Part shown: positions 24,426-37,200 of the stretch, piece after piece | How the letters are laid out: each line of letters begins with the position of its first letter | Position numbering within the stretch: the stretch's first letter is position 1 | Assembly: GCF_021018805.1 (NCBI RefSeq) | Contig: NC_086250.1 | Span: 62,559,322-62,623,321 of the forward strand | From: Prinia subflava | Lineage: Eukaryota > Chordata > Aves > Passeriformes > Cisticolidae | Direction of reading: 5' to 3' | Length of the DNA stretch: 64,000 nt | The notes under the pieces: model-generated | Databases searched by the model: none | Told to the model about the DNA's origin: nothing | Seen by the model: only the letters and a program-made list of their open reading frames with translations | Made by a program: the position numbers and the translations under genes

Positions 24426-27400
24426 GTCTCCTCAAGGATTTTCTGCTCTGTCAATGCTATCCCGTCACTACAGACAGATTGAAAGGGATTTCATTACTCA
24501 GTCCAAATGGAAATGCTTCAAAAGGAAAGGCTCAGATTGGTTTCCCATCACCAGGAAAGGAAAGAGTGCAGTGGAAATCACACCCCAATCCAGAGGGCTG
24601 GAAGAACTTATGGTATTGAAAGAGTGAATACCATACTAAGGGAGACAGGGGTGTCTGTATCTGGGGTAGACTGAGGGGGAATGCAGGATAAATATCCAGA
24701 TCAAATAAGATTTTTATACTCTGCCTCCTAGTTGAACAGCTTGTTTATTTCTTTTCTCCTAGGCAGCAGAGAAATGTACTGATCCATGCTGATTCCCCAC
24801 AAGAGCTAATATTTCCTGAGAGTTGTGCCTTGAAATGAAGAACAGCTCTTAATGACAGTACCTGTTAGCCAATACTGCAGTATAGACTGTTGTATTGAAT
24901 CCACTGAAGGAAAGGACAAGCTTTAGAGATCAGTCATTTCTTTAACACTTGCTTGCCCTTGCCTGCATCCTGCTATTTAGCAGTCCTCCTCTTCTAATGT
25001 GCAACTCAAGTGTGGCCTTGGTCACTGCTGTGCTTGCTAGCATGGCTGGATGAAATGTCCATCTGATCTGGGGGCAAAACGGCAGAGTCCAGGGATCAGA
25101 ATCCCAGGATTTTAGGTGGTTAAGGTCTTTTTGTATGTGGGAAGAGCAAGATAATGCTGATAAATGTAAATCTAAATCTCAGCAAAAAAAACATGTGCCA
25201 GAAAAGGTTTATAAATGCTGTCTCCCATAATGAAAGTATGGAAAAAGGCGCTACATGTAAACATTAAAGTTCCCGAGACATATTTCACCCTGCCTCAGCT
25301 CCCCTTCCCTTGGTCCAATTCAAACAGCTGTGTACAGGAAATAAAAAGGAAAAAAAGAAGGAAAGAAAGTAATCAAAGAAACTCAGAAAAGTTGAGGACA
25401 TTCCCATAAACTTGTGTTTTTATCCCTGGAGACACCTTCTCAGCCATTCATCCATCCAAGTGTTGAAAGAATTTTCTTTAATGCTTTGCTATTTACAATC
25501 AGCTTTTCTATCATAATTTGGGTTTTTTACTTGTTTGTTTTCTCAGCACGAAACCAGAGCAAGGTTTATGCTGCTCTTACAATTGACCTACCCTCTTTGA
25601 ACAAGCCCAGACAAGAGGACAGTGGTTTCTTTGGAAACAGGAGCTATGTGAAATCCTTTAGTGTCTGTATTCATTTCAAGCTGTTCACACATATGTAACA
25701 ATAAGGCACCAGACCTTTAGCACGTGATTCAACTTCTCCAGGCAAGGTAATTAAGGGGAACACCACAGTGACACCCCCAACTGGTAAAACAAATTTGTGC
25801 AATTTGAATTGGAACAAAACAAAAAATCCCATCATCTAAATGACTTTTTCTATGTATGAGGGTTCTTAGTGGTCACAACAACACAGAAAGCATCAGAAAC
25901 AATCTGGGTGACATTTGTACTGTGCAGTGTGATGTTACATCATCTTTCTGATGATATGAAGGCAGCATGGCCACATACATTGAAAGCTGATTTATGGAGA
26001 ACAACACATTAGTCACTAATGGGACTCATAAAGTTAGTTTAAAAATATTCAAGCCAAATGTAAGACTTCCTTATTTCCCATTAATTCTGTTTTTGACTTC
26101 TAAAGACTTCAGCTGGACACTGTCTGTCTTGGATACAGCTGAGACAGGGGAAGGTGACACCAGTACTTCAGTCCACTTTGTGCTCTGAAAGCAATTACTA
26201 GTCTCAAAATTGTCATGTCAGAAGAAACACACACCGGTTTCCCAGGCACTGCCATTCACAGGGTGGTATTAACATAAATCCCAGCTTAAGCTGCTTTTAG
26301 ACAAAGTATAGGACTGTGAATAGCAGCAACTGAGGAATCAGCACAAGAATATTGCTCCTGCTTCAACTGCTGCTGGTACTATAACCTTTAACAAAGTTGT
26401 GGGCAGAAAGCAAAGATAGAAACATCTTATTTTATGTCTCCTAAATTTAAACGCCCCTATCTCTCAGAGCTCAGTTTCCTCACTTCCTCAGAATTTTTCA
26501 GCATATAGCAAGTTTCCTGACTTTGCTGACATTTCCCACAAAATTCCACGACATTTGGATGTGCATAAATCAAATTGTTCCTTGTTGTCTTTGATCAAGA
26601 ATGCGTCGAGATTCTTCACGGTGCCTTCACACTTACATTAGAACAGCAGGACTGTGCGTGGCAGATAAAAAAGGGATAATGAAGAGACCCTTCCCCATGC
26701 TTTCCCATTGAGGGATTCCAGGAGGGAAGGAAAGTTAGAGATTTTGAATACACCTGGCAGAAATAATCATATTTCAATTAGTGAAGACAAAACCAAAGCA
26801 TTTAGCGATGAGGTATTTTAATTATGATGACAGAACTGGGTTTTATGAGGAAGTTGCAATTATTTAGGTATTGAGATACAAGGGTGAAGAGGGACGAAAA
26901 CTAAGGAGAAAATAGGAAAACAATCAGAAGTCATGTCCACACATCTGATCCAGAGAAGAAGAGACAGACATTATTGAGACACACACATACATTCATGCAG
27001 ATATTTATACAAGAAATGGCAAACAACCATGGTGCCAAGTTTGCAGCTGAATACTGCTTAAGAAGAATGAACTTTTTTTCTAGTAATACTGCTTGAGTTT
27101 CTATTTCAGGGTAGGATTCTGTTAAAATAGATGAAGACTTCAGAAAAACAGGACCTGGTAAAGGGACACTGACATAAGAATGCCTGGCAAGAGGAAACAA
27201 CCACTCATCTCAATAAGGAGAGATAACAGAATCAGCTCAATTTGCCTTTGTTTGCTAGCTTCTCTAAGCATTTTAAATCTCTTGATGAACCAGGGTGAAA
27301 TCTGATAGAGATTTAAAAGTATGTATATTTTTCCTTAATTGTTAAAAGAATATGCATTGGTCTAATTAAAATATATTCAAAAGGTTCTTGGTTTTTGAGG

Positions 27401-30400
27401 TAAAATCGAGGCAGTTACCTTACTGAAGTAGAAAAGATTAGAACTGGGATAACAGTTGGCAAGATTACTAGTTTAGAATGATATTTTCTTGAGCCATGGC
27501 CAGATTATAGACTGTTTTAGCATTGCCAGTAGGTTGCCAACATTGAAGGAGGTGTTGACAATCACAGCTGATTGGAGTCTCAGTTACTTTTCACCATTTT
27601 TTTCACTAAGGAAGCCATGCAATCACTGGCAGTTTCTCCAGCTTTCAGGGCATATGTTTGCAAAATGTCTCTATGTAGTCAAAGCACAGGTACAAATTTG
27701 AAATGAGGCAGTGGTCTGGGGACTCAAAAAAGCTGGGCAAGAATTGGGCAAGAAAGTCAGGTATGTCCATTGAAAAAATGCACTGCTCTGCCAAACTACC
27801 TCTGACATGAGCTACTGTGCTGTAGCAGGTAATAGCTACCACAGAGCAGAAAGTTCTGCCACTCTGGCTGTCCTTGGAGATGGGGTTTATTTGTCAGTGC
27901 AAAAATCCTTTCTTACCAGGACAAAAGGCAGAGCATTAAATCCTACTGAAAAATCTCTTCGCCTGATTTCCTCCACTAAAAATGACTGAAAATCTTGCTA
28001 CCACAAAGGACCTTTACAAAGAACCAGGAAAGGTTTGGAGGTGTCCAAGACCAATCATGGTACATGTCTGAGAGAGATAAACCTCAGTAATTAATGGTGC
28101 CTTTTCTGGATCTGGTGAACTCCAGGGGGGAGACAGGAATTTTATCCCAAAATGTGTCTATAGCCTGAGGCTGTATTGTTGCCCGCCTGACTACATCTAG
28201 GGAGATTCCCTCAGGCAACCACAGGGAAAGGATCATGCCAGCATTTTTCTACTACATCTTTCCTAATGCAAAGACTTCAGAGTTTCTTCAAGAGAAGGCC
28301 TTCAGTCAGATCAACTGCTACCAAAAGAAAAATTGCTTATGTCCTCAATCCAGTTGCCTCCTGCTGGAGTTCACCCTACCAAATAACCCTGAACTTCAAG
28401 TGATCAAACCCTCAGATGAAAGCTAGCAAGTTCTTGACCCGTATATTGGAAACTCATTTCAGATCCTCATTCTCTGAATAATTAAAAACACCTTCTAATC
28501 CTTTTAATCCTCTGACTAAATTTCATTCTTCATAAGTGTCAGCAGCAACTCCTGATCAGTGCTTAGATGAGCCAAGAATTCAAGGAGCATGATTCTTCCA
28601 ACACAATTACCTGGAAAAAGTCTTGAGGAGACCAAAGCTGGAGTACTTCCTTTGCTTTAAGGATGTACAAGTTAGTGGGGGATAATCTAGCCATAGGTGT
28701 TCCTCAAATACTATTTTATAGTATTCACTTAACTCTTCTGCTACTTACAAGACCTGTCTTCCCAAATTCACTCAGTGTTCTTTTTTACAGCCTGTTAATT
28801 TTATAAGCACAATTTTATTAATGTACTCTTGTCAATAAACTGGAAGGTTGACTTGTCTTTGAACAATAATTACTTGACATTAATGACAAAGTGTACTTTT
28901 TTTTTCTTCTTTGTTTCAGATGGCACCATAGTTTACCATCATGGTCCAGAATATTCTAAGGATTATGCTTTGCACACCTTTTTTTAATGAGCTCTCACTT
29001 TTTGGGGATTTAGGAGCTAAATCCAGGAAGACATTAAGAGACAAAGTCCAAGAAGGGTGGGGGACACAAGGCAAACATGATCAGTCTTGAGTTATAGGGA
29101 ACTGCAACACATAGAAAAAAATCTCATTGTTTTAGACAATGATTAGTTAGCAACAGGAACTGAAAGATCTTAATTGAGTTACTATAACAAAGAAATGTAA
29201 TCTTTAAATTTTCAACCTCTGGGTGACTTTATCCACAGTAAATAAAACAAAAAATCACTAATGATGAAGAAGAAATAATTAGTTTTTAATAACACATTCA
29301 GCAGCTAAACAGGATGTAATGACAACACCTCATGAGCAAAGGTCTCTCTCAGCACACAGATTCTGCTCATACAAGATTTTTATGAATAGAACTTTAAAAT
29401 GATCATTATTAAATCATAGAGCTCTGAAGAAGAACTCTGTGTCAGAGTATGACAGTATTTATTTTTTCATTATTGCTTGTATTTCTGAAATAAAAATGTT
29501 CATGCATGTCCAGAGAGATATGGAATTGGATTATTTAATTTCTCCAAAAGTATCAGAGTTGAATTTATTCTCTAAGAGAAAAAGCAAATTGCTGTTTTGT
29601 GTGTGCTTTTTATTCTATTGTAAACTGATCCCTTTTCAATATATCTTGTACCCATAGTATCCTTCCGAAAGTACATGGAGTATATTCTTTGTTATGTAAG
29701 AGTACACAAAGTCTTTGAAATGTAGTGGAATGGGTATCATTAAAACATGTGTCCTTGAAATGTGATCAGGAGGTAGAAATGGATAATTTTGAAAACTAAT
29801 CGAAGATTCTATATCTTCCTTTGACATTTCTTCTCGTAAAAATTAAGACTGAATTATTTTTGCAGTACAAATTATGCCAGATGTTTCCAGTACTATTTGT
29901 TCTCAGCTTAGTGAATTTGTGAGATCTTAATAAACCACAAGAGAGACACTTCTACTCTACACTCCAAGAACCCTACTTGCAAAACAAAATAACTACAAAA
30001 CATTTTGAAAATGAAAATGAAAACCTGGGTGAGATTTGCCATTTTCATGATACAAATTTGATGACAAGTTTGCATTTGTTTTGAGAAATGCAGCTGTGCT
30101 TGGAAACAGAAGTCTGCCACTGATTCCTGCAGTGCCCACGACTGGCAAAATGTCAGAGGCTTTCACTCATTCTCCCATGTTTGATCCTGATGCAAATGCT
30201 GAATTCTGCAGCCCTTGAATAGCCTCAATGGTTTAATGGTGTATGCAGAGTCAAGCTCATGGATCCTTGTGGGATTGCATATTTTTGCGCTATTGATATT
30301 TCATCTGAAACATGGGATTCACTAACTGCCAGCTTCCAGTGTTCCCAGGGTGGCCATACTAATATTAGTTTGCATATTTGAACTTCAATGTAGCTATGGC

Positions 30401-30839
30401 AAAAAACCTTACAGCAAACAATCCCAGCAAGGAATTAAAATTCCAGTCCTGTGCAGCAAACATTGTCCAGCACCTCTATAAATTTCAGTTTAGGTAACGA
30501 AAAAATTCACTTATTAAATCTCAAGAAAACATTAAACCATTACTTATGTGTTCTTTTTTTTACACTTCCATTCATTTGACAGTATATATCAGAACTCCCT
30601 GCAAAACTTAAAAGCAAACAATTTTGTTTTCCTAATCAAGAGGAATACTATCCAACAACCCTTCAAAGGCAGAAATACAAGAAGAAATTATTTAGATTTT
30701 AAAAATTGCCTTAATAATTATCAGCAATTATAAAATCAGACATTTAAGATTCAAAATCAATTAAAATATAGAGTAAATATGGCATAACATAGAACATATT
30801 TAAATTTATTTCATTATTAATAATATCCTTGTCTTATTT
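24426..30839. other. Unique AT-rich non-coding sequence
   Basis: There is no recognised gene, RNA or repeat family. A 94-codon frame at 25414-25698 encodes a short hydrophobic stretch by chance and shows no family resemblance. Small simple patches occur, for example an A/G-rich run near 25340-25390. Confidence 0.5.
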
Positions 30840-31215
30840 ATCTGCTTCAGCTGGCATTTGCTCAGAAGCCTGCATAAGCACCTCACTGGCAATTCCAGCA
30901 GAAGTTTCATGAACCCTCCAATAAAGGCTGGAGCCGGTCACTGGCAGTCATTCAGTTCACCTTTAAAGTCTGAGGCGTGTACAGCAAACCCACACAGAGC
31001 TCAGAGGGTGTCTGGGGGCCAGAAAGCTAAATCCACATCCTCCAGGCTGATTTCCAATGGAGATCCTGTATTTCCTGTAATTCTCCCCCAAACCTCGCAG
31101 CACTGATGCTGCTGCACTGCGCTGCCTCCTGAAATGAATGAGCTCTGCTCCTGGTAATTATGCAGCCCTTCAATCCACTCACTCCCAACTTTCCTTTCCA
31201 CTGTGCTATATTTGA
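30840..31215. promoter_or_regulatory. Candidate conserved non-coding block
   Basis: This segment is less AT-biased and less repetitive than the surroundings and keeps isolated CpGs. It includes motif-like words such as CACCTTTAAAG, GGTAATTATGCAG and TGAATGAGCTC. Open frames on both strands (82 codons plus; 66 and 70 codons minus) have no domain. The regulatory label is an inference from texture. Confidence 0.2.
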
Positions 31216-32639
31216 CACAAAATGTTTAATCAGGTTCATTTATCATGACTGGAACAGCCTGACTCATTCCCCATTTATAATTAGAAAGGATTTCATCTAA
31301 TAAATGTTGAGTGCTCTCAGCTACCAAAGTCAGTGAATGAAGAGTTTGCTCACCACCATGCAAGACCGAGGGTACGTAAACCTCTTTTATATAGAATTGG
31401 AAGATTCCCAGATTTTGTCTGAAAATTTTCAAACTTTGAGGCAGTAAAATGTTGCTTAGGTTCTGTGTAAAAACATCAGCCTGGAAATATGAAGGTAGCA
31501 GGTAACTTACCTTTCTGCCTTGGTCAGTCTCTAATAAATTGGTGGCAGTGAGGGCTTTCTTCCTTTGCTAAGTACTTCCAGAGAAGCCTAATTACTCATT
31601 CTATATCTGTTGAACATTTAATAACAATTTATTTCCTAAGCAGCTAATATCTTGAACTCAGAAGAAAACTGTAATAGTAAATTTAAAGCAAACTTAAAAG
31701 AAGAAATTTAAAATTTGTTGCCCAAAGGTCAGAACAAAACAATGAGAGATTTAAATGTTAGAAGGTATTGAGGTAGACACAGAAAAACCTGCCCTTCTTA
31801 TGCCCGCAGTCTAAAGCCACTTTGCATTTTTTGTCCTTTTTATGGTGCTGTGTTTGCCCTATATAGTAACACTGAGCAGTGCTGATTGCTTTAACCCAAC
31901 TGAGAAAAGGTAGATCATAAGCCATTGCCAATTAATTTAAACACTGCATGGTCAGCCTTGAAAAAACATGCCATGATTCCCTAAAATGGAGAATCCTCAT
32001 CAGTTCCCATTGTAAGAAAAGAGAAAGAGAACTAGAATGGAAAAAGAAAAGCATAAAAGAATAACACAAGGAACAATGAGTGAATACTAATGAATAAAAT
32101 GTCCCCACTGCTGTATTCTCTCTGCCTGAAGGCCTTTACTGGGGAAAGAAGGAACTTGAAATGTGTGTGCTAAATTTTGAAGCTGTGTAAATTAGAATTT
32201 GACAGCTAAAGCTGGCTAAACGAGCTGAACTTCTATGCTGGTAGGTATTTAACATATATGGGGCCATAACTTTAGCAATGAATCTTATAAAATAGGAGAC
32301 GCTCAGTAAGAATTCATATAATGAATAGACAAATTTATAGAATATGAATACCTAGGAAGACAATAAAAATGAAGTACATATGCTAGGAGGGAAAATTCTT
32401 CCTGCTCAGACATTCATTTCTTGGATACTTTTAAGGAGTTTATGCACTTCCTGGAATATGACTGCTTTACTAAATACCAATTCATTATTTAACTTTGGTA
32501 TTTGACCTAACTTAAAGCATCAGTTAAATGTTTAAAGTTAGGTAGGGTGAATGTAGGGTGTATTACTTAAGATTTCAAACACGTTAAGTTAAAAATAAAT
32601 AATAAATATCTTGTTATAAAAAGACCATTGATCTTCATA
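31216..32639. other. Unique AT-rich non-coding sequence
   Basis: Nothing is recognised between the candidate block and the start of the split CR1. Confidence 0.5.
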
Positions 32640-32918
32640 GAATCATACAATAGTTTGGGTCAGAAGGAACGTTTAAAAGTCACTCTGCACAATAACCAGC
32701 AAAATCTTCAACTAGATCAGGTTGCTCATCCAACTTGGCCTGGAATATTTCCAGCAGTGGGACATCCACCACCTCTCAGGGCAAACTGAGCCAGTTTTTT
32801 ACACCCTCATTGTAACACAGTTTTTCCTTTTCTCAAATCTGAATCTACCTTATTTCTGTTTTAAATCATTAACCCTTATTCTATCACAACAGATAATCCC
32901 ACCCTTCTAGTAGGTCTC
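32640..32918 (-). mobile_element. CR1 LINE, 3' part (left half of a split copy)
   Basis: Read on the plus strand it opens with the inverted CR1 terminus ATAGAATCATACAATAGTTTG. It continues through the standard inverted 3' UTR and ORF2 end: CTTCAACTAGATCAGGTTGCTC, GGACATCCACCACCTCTC, CACCCTCATTGTAA and CATTAACCCTTATTCTATC. At about 32905-32918 the CR1 match (CTTCTAGTAGGTCTCT) stops abruptly at an LTR. The matching continuation resumes near 33452, so both halves belong to one insertion. Confidence 0.9.
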
Positions 32919-33451
32919 TTGTGGTTTCACCCTAAGTACCACATAGCTATGTATTCATTCCCCCTCAGACCCCACAGTGGGATGGGGATGAGAGTCTGAA
33001 CAAGGTAAAGCCCATGGCTTGAGATAAGAACAGTTCAATAACTGAAATAAATTAAAATATAATAATAAAAGTGTCAACAGTAATAGTAATTACTATAGAG
33101 AGAAGAACTAAACCTAAGAAAAACAAGTGACACACAGATGTGATCAACCCCTTCCAGCCAACTCCACATGGTTTATATACTGGGCATGGTATATGGTATG
33201 GTGTAATTTTGTGGTATAGAATATCCCTTTGGCCAGTTGGGGTCAGCTGTCCTGCCCATGCCCTCTCTGGGCTTCCTGTGCACCTGCATACTGGCACAGC
33301 CTGAGAAATTGAAAAGTCCTTAGAACAAACAGTACAGAGCAACAACTAAACAATCAGTGCGTTATCAAAATTATTCCCATACAAAATGCAAAACACAGCA
33401 CTGTGACAGCTACTAGATAGAAAATTAACTATTCCATCCAAAATGAAGACT
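32919..33451 (-). mobile_element. Solo LTR of an avian endogenous retrovirus
   Basis: The segment matches, in memory, a common avian ERV LTR read in reverse. It has TGTGGTTTCACCCTAA at one end, CCCCCTCAGACCCCACAGTGGGATGGGG and TTGAGATAAGAACAGTT next, AAACAAGTGACACAC, then the core TGGTTTATATACTGGGCATG, CCCTTTGGCCAGTTGGGGTCAGCTGTCCTG and GAAAAGTCCTTAGAACA. It ends near TTAACTATTCCATCCAAAATG. No gag, pol or env sequence and no second LTR are present, so this is what LTR-LTR recombination leaves behind. Exact ends are uncertain by several bases, and I could not resolve a clean target-site duplication. The family name is not assigned. Confidence 0.8.
33171..33179 (-). promoter_or_regulatory. LTR TATA box
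   Basis: On the minus strand the LTR reads GTATATAAAC, preceded by TGCCCA and followed by CATGTGG. This is the position of the retroviral TATA element between U3 and R in this LTR type. Activity is unknown; the LTR is diverged and solo. Confidence 0.55.
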
Positions 33452-34293
33452 TTAGTGTTGAAATGGCACAATAGGGTCTCCCTGGAGCCTTCTCTTCTCC
33501 AGGGGAATCAGCCACAACAGTGTCAGCCTGTCCTCACAGGAGAGGTGCTCCGGACCCCTGATCCCTTTTGTGACCCTTCTCTGGAACACAGAAAGGTGGG
33601 GAGGAGTGAATTTGGACCCATTTCAAAAAGCCCATATCTTTCCTGTGCTGAGGACTCCAGAGCTGGCTGCAGCACTCCAGGTAAAATTGTGCCAGGGAGG
33701 AGCAGAGGGGCAGAAATCCCTCTCTCGACCTGCTGCCCACGCTGCTTTTGATGCAGCCAGAGAAAGGTTGGATTTCTGGGCTGTGAGTTCATATTGCTGC
33801 CTCATGTCCACCTTTCAATGCACCAGCACCCTCAGGTCCTTCTCTATAGGGCTGGTCTCAATCCTTTCATCCCCCACCCTGTATGGATACCAGGAGTTGC
33901 CCTGACCCAGGTGCAGCACTGGCACTCAGCCTTGTTCCACACCTCAAAATTCCCATGGGCCATTCCTCAAGCTTGTCCAGGAGTGGCATCCCTTCCTTCA
34001 GGTTGGTCAACTGAAACACTCTTCTTGGTGTCATTTGCAAATGTCTGTTTCAGTGCTGAAGATATTGAATGTACTGGTCCCAGCATGGACTCCTGAGGGA
34101 CACCACTTGTCACTGATGCCCATTGGGACATGGAGCCATTGAGCACTGGATACAACCACCCAACCATTTCCACTGAACTTATCAAGTCTGTATCCCTCCA
34201 GTTTAGAGAGAAGGGTGTGAAGGACTGTGTCAAAGGCCTTACAGAAGTCCAGATAGAACACACAGCTCTTCCCTTGTCCACTGATGTAGTTAC
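33452..34293 (-). mobile_element. CR1 LINE, ORF2 part (right half of a split copy)
   Basis: The CR1 match resumes at TTTAGTGTTGAAATGG and continues without a break: GGTCTCCCTGGAGCCTTCTC, AGCCTGTCCTCACAGGAGAG, CTGAGGACTCCAGAGCTGG, CTTTTGATGCAGCC, CATCCCCCACCCTGTATGG, GCCCTGACCCAGGTGCAG, GTGTCATTTGCAAATG and CAAAGGCCTTACAGAAGTCC. It stops near 34293, where the copy is 5'-truncated. About 20 bases expected between the two halves are missing at the LTR junction, which points to a small deletion. The copy is visibly diverged and cannot be active. Confidence 0.92.
33534..34281 (-). pseudogene. Decayed CR1 ORF2 reverse transcriptase fragment
   Basis: Minus-strand frames keep the palm and thumb part of a CR1 reverse transcriptase in pieces. 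Motif A reads FYLDFCKAFDTVLHTLLSKL (within 34031-34261). A different frame (33967-34281) keeps NGSMSQWASVTSGVPQ and the motif C region TFANDTKK. Further downstream, around 33534-33740, lie RSREGFLPLCSSLAQFYLEC and QLWSPQHRKDM. The motif C aspartate pair, normally ADD in this family, is AND here (codon at 34033-34035). The frame changes and missing residues show it is a dead remnant. The N-terminal endonuclease and most of the fingers are absent. Confidence 0.85.
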
Positions 34294-37200
34294 AGATATT
34301 ATTTAAGTCTGCTATTCAACCAATTTATTTTAAAAAATTTAATGCAGTATTGTATAGTTATTTTACTGACTGGTATTCTGACAAGGCAATTATACCCTGC
34401 TCTTAAGTAGATGGAGTTATGCCCCTACTTTAGCTGACTCTCTGACCATAATAACTTCTTCCCCACCTATGGCTTACAGATTCCTGATCTTCACTTCAAA
34501 AGATCAATGTTTCATTATTGCCTCCACCCAGGACAATTATCTATCCATTTCTGACTTCACTTCTCCCACTTCTTCTTCCCTTTGCATTTTTCCAACTATT
34601 ATGCATTGACCACATTTCCTGCCCTCCCTCACTGCTGGCCCTTGTCTCACCAAAGTCAGAAAAATCTCTCTTCTAATTCTCAGTACAAATCTTTCATGCC
34701 TATTGCACTGAATTCAGGAGGCAAAGAACAGAATTAAAACTCAACAGCTAGACAGGTTATGGTGTCTGCCAACCATTGTGCTACTTCCCAGCTCAGTCCT
34801 GCCCTGTGTTTGAACAGTGATTTCCATAAGTGACACCACCCCAAAGGGCCAAATTAATGTAACTCATCACATCCTAGGGAATGCAGGAATGCACAGATGT
34901 TCCCAGGCTCTGCAGTGCTGCCCTGCCTTGACCTCTGTCCCGAGAGGGTCAGTAAAGATGAGGACCAAGAAGGCTTCTTTCTGTCATCCCGTATCTTTTA
35001 ACACAGAGTAAAACACAATAAAAACTTGTCTCAGTATGTTGCATACAGTTGCTGCAAAGCAGATTATTCAAGAAGAGTATAGAATAGCTATCTAAATATT
35101 TCATTTTAGTAGAGTAAAATAACCCATGCAATTCATAATTAATACAATTATGAATTATATACTGTAGGTCATTCCAGTTGACAAAGAAGATTTTAAATAA
35201 TTTAAGACAACAAATCTATGTATAGCCATTAGAACACACAAATTAGCCCTTCATTTGAATGTCTTGCTCAGCCTTATAAAGCTATGCAAAGCATTTGTAA
35301 AGAAACGGAAGTATAAAACCTGCATATTTTCTTTTGCAATGAGCACCAAACAAGCAGAGACTAGAATTATAAGTGAGAGCAGTGACATATTCTAAGGGAT
35401 ATGTCATCAGGAGATAATGCAATGCCATTAACTCATCTCATTTCAGATTCTAGCAACTGCATGTCATGGTAGGTAACACAGGCTGCCTCAAGATCTCAGC
35501 AAAAGAACCCAGAAGGAGCAAAAGAATTTGCAAAACTATGTCTCATGGGTATATCTCACCCATGGTCAGCAATGTCTATTTTAACTTTGTTGGAGTTCAT
35601 GTTTAATGAGCATCATATTAAAGAATGAATAACTTGACTCACTAAGTCCTCTTAACCCTATTGAGAATGAATAGGATTAGCTGAATCTCATTATTTTTGT
35701 ATAATAAATAAGGACCACGAGGAAAAAATGCTGATTTCTAAGTGTAAAAACTCAAAACTGTCAGAATTACAACAAAACTTGACCAGAAGAAAATTGCATT
35801 TCATACAGCCTACAAGATGTCTCCTTTAGGTCCCATCTAATAAAAGCAGTTCTGACAAACATTTAAGGAAAAGAATAGCTGAATTCATATATATTCTAAC
35901 TAAAATCAATACTATTAAGCATGGGTAAAGATCTGCTCTTCACACAATAAAATTCATGATAACTTCCTCTTTAGTATTTGCTTTAATGGCATTATTATTC
36001 ATTTAACATAAGTAGTACAACAGTCTAGACCATAAATACATGCATAATATTGATTAAAACTTAAGCTACTACAAATGTTCTACATAGAAATTTGTAACAA
36101 TTTACAGCAGCTAAAGACCTTCCCCACTGATGCCTCTACTATATGTTTATCTCTGTCTCTTAAATAATGTAAGTAATTATGTACTTATCCAATGTACTGG
36201 AATGACTTGCAGCAATTCTAGTCTGCTGGATCTCAGTTCAGAGCAGTTTAATATATGATAAATATAGGTTCTATAAATTTCTTTACTTACTGTGTAAATA
36301 TGTTAAAATCAGCTATTAGAAAATAAATGTTGGTGGCATTACAAGCGGAAAAAACCCCAGATGTCAGTGTCTTAGTCTGGATTTTCAAACAGAAACCTCC
36401 CATGTGGATGATTCTGCTGACTCCCAGATGAGGTTCAGTGATAAAGTAAATCCAGCTTTAGGGTTCCTAGTACCAGATAAAAGATGCCATAACTACATGA
36501 CACAGAGTTCTGATCCTGTTCTAACACATTCTCATTTCAAACACGTCAAAATATTTCTGATAGCTTAATTATAATGGGACGTGCTTTTTTTTCCCCTTCC
36601 AGGCATTGGAGTCCAGGTATTTTTCTGCAAGTCTAACATGTTTTAAAAGCAGCATAAACTCAGTACTGCTTGCTCTTGCTAACACAGCATAAATGCAGTT
36701 GTGTAGCTCCCCTGAATCAAATATGAGTTGTCAAATGACCTGAGAAAGCACAAATCTGACAGCAGCAAGCAAGTGACTCTTCCTTGAAAACCCTCTTGAA
36801 CCAGCTTAAACTGGGAACTTGAGCCATCCCAACCATCTCCAGTGAGTTACTGACACCAGGTACCAGCAGGCTGAGGTCTTACTGCATGAACAATGGCCAG
36901 CCTTAAAAAGAAAGAAGGAAAGACTAGTTTTCAATAATTAGTTTAAGCCATAACTTTCAAAAAATGCCACCAATTCTGCATGATTGGCAAAACATGGGAC
37001 TGGGAAACTTTATCAGATTATAACAGATTTGGCCATATTTAAATATAAACATAGGTTTTCAGACACCTGATCTTGTATGCAGGAACACTAAATTGAGCCT
37101 TGATTTCAGTGTGTTTATCATGACTCAGACTCAGTTTTTCCAATGTTTCAAAATTTTGGCACTAGCTATTTTAAAAATAGTGAAATGAAGCTCATCAGAA

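Noticed and set aside
32919..33451. Possible full endogenous provirus around the LTR.
   Set aside because: Both sides of the LTR are CR1 sequence; no internal retroviral genes or second LTR exist in the window.
33443..34096. Plus-strand open frames of 100-111 codons.
   Set aside because: They are antisense to the split CR1 copy and show no similarity to known proteins.
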